64,000 nt of DNA from Zeimonas sp046347945 (GCA_046347945.1 JAXMFB010000004.1:1-64000); one strand, 5' to 3'. Shown: positions 15,690 through 26,365, counted from the stretch's first letter. The notes: generated from the sequence alone by a model not told the origin. Numbers and translations are program-made.

Positions 15690-16805
15690 ATGCGCATCGG
15701 CGTTCCTGCGGAGAGCCGACCGGGCGAGAACCGGATCGCCGCGACGGCGGAAACCGTCAAGAAGCTCGCAGCGGCCGGGCACCAGATCGTCGTCCAGGCC
15801 GGCGCTGGGCTCACTGCCAGCCAGACCGACGACGCCTTCGCGGCGGCCGGTGCATCGATCGGCAGCGCCGCCGACGCGCTGGGCGCCGACACCGTGCTGA
15901 AGGTGCGCGCGCCGTCGGCGGCCGAGCTCGGCTCGATGCGCCGCGGTGCGGTGCTGGTCGGCATGCTCGACCCATTCGACCGCGAGGGGCTGCAGCGACT
16001 GGCCGACGCCGGATTGACTGCGTTCGCGCTCGAGGCCGCCCCCCGGACGACGCGCGCGCAAAGCATGGACGTGCTGTCCTCGCAGGCCAACATCGCCGGC
16101 TACAAGGCCGTGATCATGGCGGCCAACGCCTACCAGCGCTTCTTCCCGATGCTGATGACCGCGGCCGGAACGGTGAAGGCGGCGCGCGTGGTCATCCTGG
16201 GCGCCGGCGTCGCGGGCCTGCAGGCGATCGCGACCGCCAAGCGCCTGGGCGCGGTCATCGAGGCGTCGGACGTGCGCCCGGCCGTGAAGGAGCAGATCGA
16301 GTCGCTCGGCGCCAAGTTCATCGACGTGCCGTTCGAGACCGACGAGGAACGCGAGATCGCGCAGGGCGTCGGCGGCTACGCCCGGCCGATGCCCGAGAGC
16401 TGGATGAAGCGGCAGGCGGCCGCAGTCGCCGAGCGCATCCGCCAGGCCGACGTCGTCATCACGACCGCGCTGATCCCCGGCCGGCGCGCGCCGGTGCTGG
16501 TCACCGAGGAGATGGTGAGGTCGATGAAGCCCGGTTCGGTCATCGTCGACCTCGCCGTCGAGCAAGGCGGCAACTGCCCGCTATCCGAGGCCGGCAAGAC
16601 GGTGGTCAAGCACGGCGTGACGCTGGTCGGCGAGACCAACCTTCCCGCCCGGGTGGGCGCCGACGCGTCGGCGCTCTACGCGCGCAACGTGCTCGATTTC
16701 CTGAAGCTGATCGTCGCCAAGGACGGCACGCTGACGATCGACCTGGAAGACGACATCGTCAAGGCCTGCCTGATGTGCCGCGACGGCCAACTGCTGCGCG
16801 CCTGA
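15690..16805 (+). CDS. pntAA: NAD(P) transhydrogenase subunit alpha-1
   Basis: A 371-residue protein starting MRIGVPAESRPGENRIA, with a GGTGGGAG ribosome site. It contains the NAD-binding region (VVILGAGVAGLQAIATAKRLG) and the signature ALIPGRRAPVLVTEEMV. It is the soluble NAD(H)-binding dI domain of the proton-pumping transhydrogenase. In this split form the alpha chain is two polypeptides, as in Rhodospirillum. The operon transfers hydride from NADH to NADP+ using the proton gradient. Confidence 0.95.
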   Translation: MRIGVPAESRPGENRIAATAETVKKLAAAGHQIVVQAGAGLTASQTDDAFAAAGASIGSAADALGADTVLKVRAPSAAELGSMRRGAVLVGMLDPFDREGLQRLADAGLTAFALEAAPRTTRAQSMDVLSSQANIAGYKAVIMAANAYQRFFPMLMTAAGTVKAARVVILGAGVAGLQAIATAKRLGAVIEASDVRPAVKEQIESLGAKFIDVPFETDEEREIAQGVGGYARPMPESWMKRQAAAVAERIRQADVVITTALIPGRRAPVLVTEEMVRSMKPGSVIVDLAVEQGGNCPLSEAGKTVVKHGVTLVGETNLPARVGADASALYARNVLDFLKLIVAKDGTLTIDLEDDIVKACLMCRDGQLLRA

Positions 16806-16836
16806 GGCGGCCCCCCAGCATCACCGGAGCATCGAC

Positions 16837-17154
16837 ATGGAAGCGATCTCGCCCACCGTCATCAACCTGATCATCTTCGTGCTGGCGATCTACGTCGGCT
16901 ACCACGTCGTCTGGAACGTGACGCCGGCCCTGCACACGCCTCTGATGGCGGTCACCAACGCGATCTCGGCGATCGTCATCGTCGGCGCGATGCTCGCGGC
17001 CGCGCTGACCGAGACCCCGCTGGGCAAGTTCATGGGCGTGGCGGCGGTGGCGCTGGCGGCGGTCAACGTGTTCGGCGGCTTCCTCGTCACGCGGCGCATG
17101 CTCGAGATGTTCAAGAGGAAGGAGCCGAAGGCGAAGACGGGAGCGCATTCATGA
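16837..17154 (+). CDS. pntAB: NAD(P) transhydrogenase subunit alpha-2
   Basis: A 105-residue membrane protein with three helices, starting MEAISPTVINLIIFVLAIYVG. It supplies part of the proton channel (dII domain). The VTPALHTPLMAVTNAIS stretch is the family signature. It follows pntAA by 31 nt and its stop overlaps the ATG of the next small gene (ATGA). Confidence 0.95.
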   Translation: MEAISPTVINLIIFVLAIYVGYHVVWNVTPALHTPLMAVTNAISAIVIVGAMLAAALTETPLGKFMGVAAVALAAVNVFGGFLVTRRMLEMFKRKEPKAKTGAHS

Positions 17155-17402
17155 CGCGCAACGGTTTCATCGTCCTGCTGCTGCTCACGGTGGGCGCGAT
17201 CGGCGTGGGCGCACTGGTCGCCGAGCGCTACGCCGAGCCCGGGCTCGGTCGCACGCTGATCGTCGCCGTCTTCGCCGCACTGGTGGTATTTCCGGCGGCC
17301 AAGCTCGCCGAGCGCCGCGGCTGGATCCGCGGCGCACTGGATTTCTCGAAGATGGGCGGACGCGCGAACGGCGCCGCCGACGAGCGCGGAGACGCCAAAT
17401 GA
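17151..17402 (+). CDS. Small membrane protein inserted in the pnt operon
   Basis: An 83-residue protein with two predicted helices (about residues 6-24 and 33-50), then a basic, Gly/Ala-rich tail. It overlaps both neighbours by 4 nt (ATGA at 17151-17154 with pntAB and at 17399-17402 with pntB), so it is translated as part of the operon. I do not recognise it as a known transhydrogenase subunit. Tight coupling suggests a role in assembly or stability of the PntAB-PntB membrane part; this is inference. Confidence 0.75.
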   Translation: MTRNGFIVLLLLTVGAIGVGALVAERYAEPGLGRTLIVAVFAALVVFPAAKLAERRGWIRGALDFSKMGGRANGAADERGDAK

Positions 17403-18832
17403 GCCTGAGCCTGAACGTCGTGGTCCTGCTGTACCTGGTGGCATCGGTGTGCTTCATCCAGGCGTTGAAGGGGCTGTCGCATCCGACCACCTCGCGCATC
17501 GGCAACACCTTCGGCATGGTCGGCATGGCGATCGCGGCGCTGACCACGATCGCGCTGATCCTCGAGCTCACCGGCGGCGCCGGGGCGCTCGGCCTGGGCT
17601 GGGTCGTGCTCGGCGTGGCCGTCGGCGGGACGGCCGGCACGATCATGGCCAGGCGGGTCGAGATGACCAAGATGCCCGAACTGGTCGCGTTCATGCACTC
17701 GATGATCGGCCTGGCGGCGGTCTTCATCGCGATCGCGGCGGTGGCCGAGCCGTGGGCGTTCAACATCGTCGAGCACGGCCAGCCGATCCCGATGGGCAAC
17801 CGGCTCGAGCTCTTCATCGGCACCTTCGTCGGCGCGATCACGTTCTCGGGCTCGGTGATCGCCTTCGGCAAGCTGTCGGGCAAGTACAAGTTCCGGCTGT
17901 TCCAGGGCGCGCCGGTGGTCTTTCCCGGCCAGCACCTGCTGAACCTCGTGCTCGCGATCGCGATGCTCGGCTTCGGCCTGTGGTTCTTCGCCACCCAGCA
18001 GTGGACGCCGTTCTGGATCATGACGCTGCTCGCCTTCGTGCTCGGCGTGCTGATCATCATCCCGATCGGCGGCGCCGACATGCCGGTGGTGGTGTCGATG
18101 CTCAACAGCTACTCGGGCTGGGCGGCCGCCGGCATCGGTTTCTCGCTGAACAACAGCATGCTGATCATCGCCGGCTCGCTGGTCGGTTCGTCGGGCGCGA
18201 TCCTCTCGTACATCATGTGCAAGGCGATGAACCGCTCGTTCTTCAACGTGATCCTGGGCGGTTTCGGCGGCGAGGCGGCCGCGGCGGCCACCGGCGCGAA
18301 GGAGCAGCGCCCGGTCAAGTCCGGTTCGGCCGACGACGCGGCCTTCCTGCTCACCAACGCCGACAGCGTGATCATCGTGCCCGGCTACGGCCTTGCCGTG
18401 GCGCGCGCCCAGCACCCGCTGAAGGAACTCGCCGACAAGCTGATCGAGCGCGGCGTCTCGGTGAAGTACGCGATCCACCCGGTGGCCGGTCGCATGCCGG
18501 GCCACATGAACGTGCTGCTGGCCGAGGCCGAGGTGCCGTACGACCAGGTGTTCGAGATGGAGGACATCAACTCCGAGTTCGGCGACACCGACGTGGTGCT
18601 GGTGCTGGGGGCCAACGACGTGGTCAACCCGGCGGCGAAGGATCCGAAGTCGCCGATCGCCGGCATGCCGATCCTCGAGGCGTACAAGGCGCGCCAGGTG
18701 ATCGTGAACAAGCGCTCGATGGCCTCGGGCTACGCCGGGCTGGACAACGAGCTGTTCTACATGGACCGGACGATGATGGTGTTCGGCGACGCGAAGAAGG
18801 TCGTCGAGGACATGGTGAAGGCCATCGAGTAA
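17399..18832 (+). CDS. pntB: NAD(P) transhydrogenase subunit beta
   Basis: A 477-residue protein. The N-terminal half is a bundle of membrane helices (VFPGQHLLNLV, GGADMPVVVSMLNSYSGWAAA motif); the C-terminal dIII domain holds the NADP(H)-binding VIIVPGYGLAVARAQHPL, IHPVAGRMPGHMNVLLAEA and the loop GANDVVNPAA. It is intact and completes the proton-translocating transhydrogenase. Starts by the ATGA overlap with the small membrane gene. Confidence 0.97.
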   Translation: MSLSLNVVVLLYLVASVCFIQALKGLSHPTTSRIGNTFGMVGMAIAALTTIALILELTGGAGALGLGWVVLGVAVGGTAGTIMARRVEMTKMPELVAFMHSMIGLAAVFIAIAAVAEPWAFNIVEHGQPIPMGNRLELFIGTFVGAITFSGSVIAFGKLSGKYKFRLFQGAPVVFPGQHLLNLVLAIAMLGFGLWFFATQQWTPFWIMTLLAFVLGVLIIIPIGGADMPVVVSMLNSYSGWAAAGIGFSLNNSMLIIAGSLVGSSGAILSYIMCKAMNRSFFNVILGGFGGEAAAAATGAKEQRPVKSGSADDAAFLLTNADSVIIVPGYGLAVARAQHPLKELADKLIERGVSVKYAIHPVAGRMPGHMNVLLAEAEVPYDQVFEMEDINSEFGDTDVVLVLGANDVVNPAAKDPKSPIAGMPILEAYKARQVIVNKRSMASGYAGLDNELFYMDRTMMVFGDAKKVVEDMVKAIE

Positions 18833-18835
18833 CGG

Positions 18836-19485
18836 ATGAGCGGATCGGCCGCGGGGCTGTTCGCGAGCTTCTTCCTGGGCTCGTTCTTCAGCCTCGTCAC
18901 GATCATCAATCCGCCGTCGGCGATCCCGCTGTTCAACGCGCTGGCCGAGGGACTCGACGCGCAGCGCACCGAGCGGCTGGCCCGCGACGCGAGCCTCTAC
19001 GTCTTCGCGATCCTCACGGTCAGCCTGTTCGCCGGCAGCCTGATCCTGAACACCTTCGGCATTTCCTACGGCGCGCTGCGGATCGCCGGCGGCATCGTCG
19101 TCGCGCTGCTGGGCCACGGCATGCTGTTCGGCCGCGACGAGCGCGGCGCGCGCGGCCTCGACGCCGGCCGCAACCCGGCCTTCTTCCGCTGGCGCTGCCC
19201 GGCATCAGTGGACCGGGCTCGATCGCGGTGATCATCGGCATTTCGACCGAGATCCGCGAGATCGAGCGGCTCGCCGACACGCTGCTCGCCTGGGTCGCCA
19301 CCGTTGTCGCGATCGTCTGCGCCAGCCTGCTCACCTGGCTGGTGCTGCGCAGCGCGAAGCTCATTTCCACTAAACTGGGGCCGAACGGCATCGAGGTGAT
19401 GACCCGGCTGATGGGCTTCCTGCTGGTGTGCATCGGCGTCCAGTTCGTCGCCTCGGGCATCCGCACCTTCGCTTCGGGAATCTGA
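18836..19485 (+). pseudogene. MarC-family membrane protein, interrupted by a single-base frameshift
   Basis: The frame from ATG 18836 reads a MarC start (FFSLVTIINPPSAIPLFNAL) but ends early after about 131 residues. The next frame continues with LALPGISGPGSIAVIIGIS and the last helices to 19485. Joining them needs one extra C near 19186-19187, giving about 216 residues, the usual MarC length. MarC proteins are six-helix inner-membrane proteins of unclear transport role. It starts 3 nt after pntB. I cannot tell whether this is a true mutation or a sequencing error; the latter is likelier given similar errors nearby. Confidence 0.85.
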
Positions 19486-19487
19486 CC

Positions 19488-19835
19488 ATGGACAACGCCG
19501 TCGACCTGGACGCCGCCCGGCGCGAATCGCTGCGCAAGTACGCCATGCTCGGGTACGCGATGCACCTGTTGGGGCTGATCTCGATCATCGGGTTCGTCGT
19601 CGGCCTGATCATCGCCTACATCAAGCGCGACGACGCGCGCGGCACGGTCTACGAGTCGCACTTCCGCTGGCAGACTCGCTCGTTCTGGTGGGCGCTGCTG
19701 TGGTTCGTGCTGCTGCTGGTGCCGACGATGCTGACGATCGGCTTCGTGCCGTTCTTCGTGATCGCACAGATCTGGTTCGCCTACCGGATGATCAAGGGCT
19801 GGATGCGCCTGAACGACGGGCGCGCGATCCCGTAA
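19488..19835 (+). CDS. Small DUF4870-like membrane protein
   Basis: A 115-residue protein starting MDNAVDLDAARRESLRKY, 2 nt after the marC stop. It has three membrane helices (about 20-40, 62-80 and 86-100) and the conserved segment SHFRWQTRSFWWALLWF followed by a basic, short tail (MIKGWMRLNDGRAIP). This pattern is common to unannotated membrane proteins of Burkholderiales. The function is unknown. The close spacing suggests co-transcription with marC and pntB. Confidence 0.75.
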   Translation: MDNAVDLDAARRESLRKYAMLGYAMHLLGLISIIGFVVGLIIAYIKRDDARGTVYESHFRWQTRSFWWALLWFVLLLVPTMLTIGFVPFFVIAQIWFAYRMIKGWMRLNDGRAIP

Positions 19836-19865
19836 TCCGCAGGCCGCGTCTTCCGACCACGCACG

Positions 19866-20579
19866 ATGAATGCCTTCGCCCCGCACCCTGGCCGCCGCCG
19901 CCTGCTGCTGGCGGCCGCCGCCGCGCTGCCGGTCGGCTGCGCCGGGCCTCGGTTCGTGCCGCCGCCCGCCGGCGCGATTCCCGCGCCCCGCGTGCAGGTC
20001 GGCCAGCGATGGCGCTACGAGGAGATCAACCGCTACAACGGCGAGCGGCGCGCCGTCGTCACCGCCGAGGTCGTCCAGGTGTCGCCGCAGCTGCGCGTGA
20101 GCCTGACCGACGCCGACGGCAGGCGCCGCGACGACGAGATCTACGACCGCCCCTGGCGCATCGTCCAGGAGCCCTCGTACGACTACACGCAGATCTTCGA
20201 CCGGCCGGTGCCGCTGCTGCCCGAACCGCTCGCGGTCGGCGGCGGCGGGTTCACGCAGGTGGGCTACCGCTCGGTGCTCGGGCGCGACTACCCGCTGGTC
20301 TGGAACGAGCGGATGGTCGCGCGCGGCTGGGAAAACCTGCGCGTGCCCGCCGGCCAGTTCCTGGCGCTTCGCGTCGAGCGCATCATCCAGTTCGTCCACA
20401 TCGACTTCCGGCGCGAGGAATCGGTCCGTGAAGAGACGATCTGGTACGCGCCGGCGGTCAACCGCTGGGTACAGCGCGAGTGGACCGGCCGCTACGTGAT
20501 CCCCGGCGGAGACTTCAAGCCGATCTACCGCGAGGACTGGGTGCGCTGGCAGCTGCTCGACTGGCGCGAGGCCGGCTGA
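19866..20579 (+). CDS. Putative lipoprotein of unknown function
   Basis: A 237-residue protein. The N-terminal signal contains RRRLLLAAAAALPVGC, a lipobox with Cys at position 25. The mature part is rich in Arg, Trp and Tyr, with the repeated look of a beta-sheet domain (WRYEEINRYNGERR, YDYTQIFDRPV, WYAPAVNRWVQREWTG). No known motif was seen. It lies 30 nt after the DUF4870-like gene on the same strand and converges with the pilin operon, its stop 4 nt before the opposing stop. Confidence 0.65.
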   Translation: MNAFAPHPGRRRLLLAAAAALPVGCAGPRFVPPPAGAIPAPRVQVGQRWRYEEINRYNGERRAVVTAEVVQVSPQLRVSLTDADGRRRDDEIYDRPWRIVQEPSYDYTQIFDRPVPLLPEPLAVGGGGFTQVGYRSVLGRDYPLVWNERMVARGWENLRVPAGQFLALRVERIIQFVHIDFRREESVREETIWYAPAVNRWVQREWTGRYVIPGGDFKPIYREDWVRWQLLDWREAG

Positions 20580-20583
20580 TCCG

Positions 20584-21033
20584 TCAGGCCCCGGCCACGC
20601 GCTGGATCCGCGTCCACAGGCAATCGACCGGACGCACCGAGAACCGGATCGCCTCGTTGCCGGCGCGGTCCTCGTAGACGTAGGTGACCCTGACCCCGCG
20701 CGTGACCAGAGGCGCCGTCGAGGAGCGCCCGCAGATGCCCTGGCGCGCGCGCTCCTGCAGGCGCGCGGCGGCGCCGGACGCCTCGAGCTCGCGCGCGTCC
20801 TTGTTGACGAGCCGGAAACGGAACACCTGCTCGAGGCCGGCGCCGGCCTCGGCGCTCTCGAGCCGGGTCTCGGCATCGATCATCACCGGCAGCTTCGCCG
20901 TCAGGCGGTTCGACACCGTCTTGAGATCGTCGGTCGTCGCAGCGCCGATTCCGACCAGCCAGGGGGCGCTCCAGAGCACCGCGCCGACCGCAGCGGCCGC
21001 GACCAGCGCGAGCGCCGGAACCAGCCGGTGCAT
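20584..21033 (-). CDS. Hypothetical exported protein at the end of the minor pilin operon
   Basis: A 149-residue protein starting MHRLVPALALVAAAAVG, with an N-terminal membrane helix or signal (about 1-30), then a soluble domain with two Cys (CGRSS and PVDC) that could form a disulfide. The start lies 8 nt after the pilE stop, so it is probably co-transcribed. I do not recognise the family. The location suggests a role linked to type IV pili, but this is only inference. Confidence 0.6.
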   Translation of the reverse strand: MHRLVPALALVAAAAVGAVLWSAPWLVGIGAATTDDLKTVSNRLTAKLPVMIDAETRLESAEAGAGLEQVFRFRLVNKDARELEASGAAARLQERARQGICGRSSTAPLVTRGVRVTYVYEDRAGNEAIRFSVRPVDCLWTRIQRVAGA

Positions 21034-21041
21034 CGATCGCC

Positions 21042-21494
21042 TCACCAGCACTCCGCGACCGTCAGCGAGCCCGTCTCGCCCTTGCGCCCGAGCTGGTCGA
21101 TGCTGAGGTTTCCGCATTTCGGATCGACGTGGCCGTTCGCGGGCGTGGCAGTGAGCACGTAGCTCGAAGCGAGTGTTCCGGTGGTGCCGGCGGCAATCGC
21201 GAGCGTGTAGGCAGCCTTGCCCGGGCTGTCGCCCGAGTGCGTGCGCACGCCCGCCGCCGACAACGACGACGGATACGTATTGTAGTTGGTGAACTGGCGC
21301 TCCAGGGACTGGGCGGCGTCGAGCAGTGCCGCCTTGCCCTCGGCGCGCTTGGTCCGCACGACGTACTCGCTGTAGCTCGGGTAGGCGACCGACGCCAGCA
21401 CCGCGACCACCACGAGCACGATCATCAGTTCGATCAGCGTGAAGCCGCCCTCGACGACGCGTCCGATTCGTTTCACTTCGGTCTCCCGGCTCAT
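21042..21494 (-). CDS. pilE: Type IV minor pilin PilE
   Basis: A 150-residue prepilin. The class III signal ends at Gly17 and the mature protein begins FTLIELMIVLVVVAVLASVA, with Glu at +5. The C-terminal domain has two Cys (PKCGNL and AECW) for the disulfide-bonded D-loop, and the SLERQFTNYNTYPSSLSAAG segment of PilE. Its ATG overlaps the pilY1 stop (ATGA). Minor pilins prime assembly of the type IV pilus through the inner-membrane platform. Confidence 0.93.
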   Translation of the reverse strand: MSRETEVKRIGRVVEGGFTLIELMIVLVVVAVLASVAYPSYSEYVVRTKRAEGKAALLDAAQSLERQFTNYNTYPSSLSAAGVRTHSGDSPGKAAYTLAIAAGTTGTLASSYVLTATPANGHVDPKCGNLSIDQLGRKGETGSLTVAECW

Positions 21495-24400
21495 CGTTTC
21501 ATGATCTCGCGCCACGCGATCCGGCCGCGCGAGCCGGCGATCGACTCGGCCACCGACTCCACACCGCCCGACGAGCCGCTCGACACCTTGAACTCCTTCG
21601 GTGCGCCCGAGGTCAGCGGCGGGCTGCCGCTGATGACGGTCGGCATCGGCGTGATCCCCACGCGCGAGCGACGGCCGCTCACCGCCGTGGGCGACCCGCT
21701 GGTCGGGTGCGTCACCAGGTCGGCCGAGGAGAACAGCGCGTCGTTGTTGACGTCGAACGGCGACGAGTCGAGGCGGCTGCCGGTCAGCGCATCGAGCTCC
21801 ATCAGCCAGCTGGTGCCGCCCTTGTCGCAGGGGCTCGTCGACGGGATCAGCGTCGGGAACACCACGCGCCCGAAGCGGATCTGCGGCGGGTAGACGACCC
21901 GCTCGCCGGTCTCGGCGCCCGCCCCGTCGGTCGGGAAGTCCATGAACCAGCCGCGCTGCGTCGTCCAGTCGACCACGTTGCTCGAAGTGACCCGGTAGAC
22001 GCTGCCGCCGGCCGCGACCTCGCCCTGCACCGTCTGCTGCTGCAGCAACGAGCGCGAGCTCACCGTCGAGCCGTCGTTCTTGTCCCAGATGCCGTAGAAG
22101 CTCTGGCGCTGGTAGGGCGCCGACGGGTCGCTCGGCTGCAGGTAGATGCCGGTGCCGAACAGCACCATGAAGCCGCCATACGGATTCTTCATCACCTCGA
22201 CCGACGCGGTGATCGGCTGCGCCGTGCCGGAGGAATCGACCGCCTTGAACAGCGGCAGGCCGCCCGCGGCAACACCCCACGACGACGGCGCGCTCGACGT
22301 CAGGTCGAACTTCCACAGGTTGCCCCGCAGGTCGCCGGCGTAGACGTAGTCGACCTTGCCGTCGAAGTCGACGTCGGCCGGGAACACGCTGGCGAGTCCG
22401 TTGGGCGACGCGACCGAGCCCGCGCTGGTCTGCAGCTTGATGTAGTCGGTGCCCAGCGTCCAGGTGCGCGAGCCCGGAGTGCGGTCGAGAAAGAGAATGA
22501 ACAGCGACGCGCGCCCGGTGGTGCTGGCGTAGCCGTCGGCCTCCGAGTTGTTGTAGCCGTTGCCGATCAGCACGGCCCACTTGTCGTTGGCGAGCTTGAC
22601 GATCTGGGGCTGCCCGTAGGTGTAGCCCAGGTCCGGGTCGTTGCGGTCGCTGAACTCCCAGAGCACCTTCGTCGATGCACTGGCCTCGGTGACCGCCGCG
22701 GGATCGGTCACGTCGAGCGCGAACACGCCCTGGCCGCCGCCGCCCAGCCCGCCGGCCAGCACCGTCGCCCAGCTGCTGTTGACGACCGCATCGGCGACCG
22801 CCGGCGTACCGTCCACGAAGTAGCGATGGCTGTACGCGAGATCGCTGAGTCGCGACAGGTTGTCATAGACCATCGAGGGCACGTAGGCGAACAGCTCCTT
22901 GCCCGCGTCCGTGCCACTGGCGACGAAGCCGTGCAGCATGCCGTCGTTGGCGCCGACGTAGATCACCGGCGTGCGCGACAGGTTGTTCATGCGGAACGTC
23001 GCGTAGTTGTTCTCCCAGTAGCCGGCGTTCGGCGCGCCGACGAACTGCGGGTTCGAGTTCACGATGTCGCCCAGCCGCGACACCGGACGTCGCCGGAACT
23101 TGCCGGCGGACGACCCCTCGTTCGCCGTGTTCCTCGCGCATCCACAGCAGCCGGCGCTGCCGCGGCCGTCGTTGGCGCCCAGCGCGTTGGTGTCCAGCGC
23201 GGTCTGCTGCGCGGTCGACAGCGACGCGAAGCGGAACGGCACCCCGCGCTCGGGGCCAGCGGATCGGAGTTCCAGGTCAGGATGTGCCGGTCGTTCGGCG
23301 CCTGGGTGTTGATCACCTGCCCGAATCCCAGTCCGGCGTCGGCGAGATGTTGCCGTTGAAGTCGATCGGGTACGACAGCAGCTGGCCGCTCCAGTCGTTC
23401 GAGTTGAACCGGGCCTGGTAGATCCGCGAGCCGGTCTGCAGGGACGTCGAGTTGGTCGCCACCGACGAGGCCGACGACGTCGCCAGGATCGAGATGAACG
23501 CGCGGTCGAGCGACGCCTCGAGCGCCAGCGGGTTCGCGACGAAGAAGTAGTTGTCCGGGATGCCGTCCGAGACCGGGAAGCCGTTCGTGTCGCGCACGTC
23601 CCACTCGCTCGTCAGGTCCGGGATCTGGTTGCCGCTGCCGGTCTCGACGAAGCCGCCATACTTGGCCGCGTAGAACAGCGGATCCTCGAGTTCCCTGGCG
23701 ACGTTCGAACCGAGCGTGTAGGTCACGCTGACCGGCGGGTCGCCGAGCTGGCAGTTGCTGCAGCCGGTGACGCCCGTCGGGTCGGTGAAGTTGAAGCCCG
23801 TCGTGCTGGTGTCGCCGATTCCGGAGTGGAAGTGCGCGCCGTCCTTGGTGGTCCCGCTGATCGCGTAGCCGAAGCCTTGCGGCTGGTTGGTCGACTCGGC
23901 GATCACGTCGGTGGTCACGCGCACCGTGTTCGCGGCGGCGTCGAGCTCGTACTCGATGATGCCCCAGACGTCCTGGTCGTAGTCGCCGCCCTGCTCGGAG
24001 TCCTCCCAGTTCACGTAGACCTTGCCGCGCACGGTGCTCCCGACGACGTCCTGCGAGACGACCTTCAGGTCGACCAGCGCGCCGCCGCCCAGGCCGCGAC
24101 CGGGATAGTCGAGCCGGTAGATCGGCTGGATCACGACCTCGGGCTCGAGGCCAGGCCGGGCACCTTGATCTTCAGCGTCGGCACGTTGGTCGCGAGCTGA
24201 ACGCCGTAGGTCGTCACCTTCAGCGAGCGGTCGTCGTCGCTGGGCACCGCCGACAGGTCGGAGCGGATCCGGTTGGTCTTCGCCTGGTGGGCGAGGCCGG
24301 GCATCAGGTAGCTGCCGGCCACCGTCGGTCCCTCGGGACAGATGCCGCTCACGCTGCCCAGCGACGTGATCGTCTTGCCGTCGCAGAGCTCGTTGACGCT

Positions 24401-26344
24401 CGCGCCACTGCGGCCGATGAAGTAGTCGTTGCCGGTGATGCCCTCGAGGTCGCCGACCCGGTCGGTCACGCCGCTCGCCGTCTTGCCCGAATCGCCGATG
24501 TCGCCGAGCGCGGTCGAAGCAAGGTCGGCGTCGTACGAGGACACGCTCGAGTTGAACACCAGCACGTTCAGCGGCGAGCAGTAGTTGGTGTTGCTCAGCG
24601 GATCGGACCAGCTGGCGCTGGGCAGGCCCAGCGTCGCGTCGGCCGAGCCCGCGCCGTAGTTGTAGGCTGCGGTGCGCGACTTGCCGGCGAAGTACCTGAG
24701 CGACTCGTAGTAGATCTCCGACATCGGGTTGCCCCAGCTGCGGCAGTTGCCCTCGGTGATGCTGGTCAGCTGATACGTGCAGTTGTCGCCGCTCGAGCCG
24801 AGATAGGTACCGTCGCCGTAGTTGTAGCCGTAGATCCGCAGCCGGTTCATCGTGTTGACGATGCCGGCCGCGCCGGCCGAGAGCATCGCCGACTTGAAGG
24901 TGCCGTCGGTGGTCGCGTTCACCTCGTCGGTGAACGTGCCGACGTTCTTGCGCAGCACGCCGCCCGAGATGTTCTTCTCGTAGCTGCCGGTCATCAGGCC
25001 GAACTTCATCAGGCCCGGTTCGCCGTAGACCTGCAGCAGCCCGATCGGCTTGTAGTTGCCGCTCGGATACTGCTTGCACTTCTCGTTGCCCAGCAGGCCC
25101 GGGACGCAGGCGCGCACCCGTGCCACGTATTGCCCGTTGTCGTAGCTCGTCCCGCGCCCCGCTGCGTAGCCGTTGCCCAGCCCCCGGTCGAGCTGGCTCG
25201 GCTCGACGGTCGCCGATGCGAGTCCGCTCTGGCTCAGGCGGTTGCTGTTGCTGCGCGTCGCGCCGGTGTTGAACATGCTGCTGTCGCCGACCCGGCCCGG
25301 GCTGGTCGACTCGGCGCGCCACTGGCACTGCCAGCGCTCGTTGGCCGCCCACAGGCCGTAGTTGCCGCGCGCGACGCGGATCACCGGCGGGTTCGTGTTC
25401 GCCTGCGAGGTCGAGGTGCCGATCGTGAAGTTGCAGATCGACAGACCGACGTCGGTCAGGTTCGTGATCGTCCAGGCGGTAGCGGCGGCGTTCGAGCCGC
25501 CTCCGGTCACGCCGGTGGGATTGTGCACGTCGAGCTGGAAGCTCGTGCCGCAGACCGCGCCGCCGCTCACCGCCATGACGGTGCCGGTCACGTAGTCGCT
25601 CGCGGTCCGCGCGATGCGAACCTGGTCGCCGACGCAGACCGTGGCCGCGCTGTTGCGGAAGTACTTGGTTCCGCTGCCCACGGACTGTGACTGATTGCTC
25701 GAATAGCCGCTGTTCGACCCGTAGACCGAGCCCGACGGTGGCGCGCTCGGCACGCTGAACGGCGTCAACTGGGCGAGGTCGGCGCCCGCATAGTGCTTGG
25801 CCCAGGCGTGCGCATCGGGCGGAATGTAGACGCGCTCGAGAACCGTGTCGCTGCCGGAGTCGGTGGAACGCAGGCCGCCGTAGAGCAGCTTGCGCACCGC
25901 GTCCATCCGCGCCATCGTCGCCCAGTTCAGGAAGTTGCCGCTCCACTGGTTGGTGCCCGCGGTGCAGTACCTGGTGCTCGTCGTGGCCACCGGCTCGAAG
26001 CGCTGGTTGCTCGTGCTGTAGCTGTAGCACTTGCCAGAGTCGAAGTAGCCGTAGTAGTCGATCGAGTGCTTGTAGGTCGTCTCGAGCTCGCCGTCGTTGT
26101 CGAGGTCCGAGTAGTCGTTGTAGGCCTTCTTGTAGAGTTGCTGGTCCTTCGACAGGTCGAGCATCACCAGCGGCGGGATCGCGCCGCCCGCGTACAGCGG
26201 CGACTGCGCGAGCGTGAGCGCGAACGCCGGCGTGACCGGGGTCAGCTGCAGCGCGACCACGCACGCGGCGACCAGCCTGGCGCGGCGGTTGCTCCGGGCT
26301 CGCGGACGGGTCGACTCGATCCTGTTGCGCACGTTCCTGTTCAT
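21491..26344 (-). pseudogene. pilY1: PilY1, type IV pilus tip adhesin, broken by three single-base deletions
   Basis: Three frames read consecutively as one PilY1 of about 1,618 residues. The N-terminal part has a signal peptide and MLDLSKDQQLYKKAYNDYSD, the middle part reads LDYPGRGLGG and similar stretches, and the C-terminal beta-propeller has DVDFDGKVDYVYAGDLRG, the calcium-type loop of PilY1. Deletions of one base are needed to join them near 24149 (VPGLA to EPEVV), 23319 (DSG to QVINTQ) and 23250 (LAP to RGVPFR). The start at 26344 has a GGAG site 7 nt upstream. PilY1 sits at the pilus tip and controls retraction and adhesion. Most likely the sequence is in error. Confidence 0.9.
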
Positions 26345-26365
26345 GGCATTGCTCCGCATACCGCG

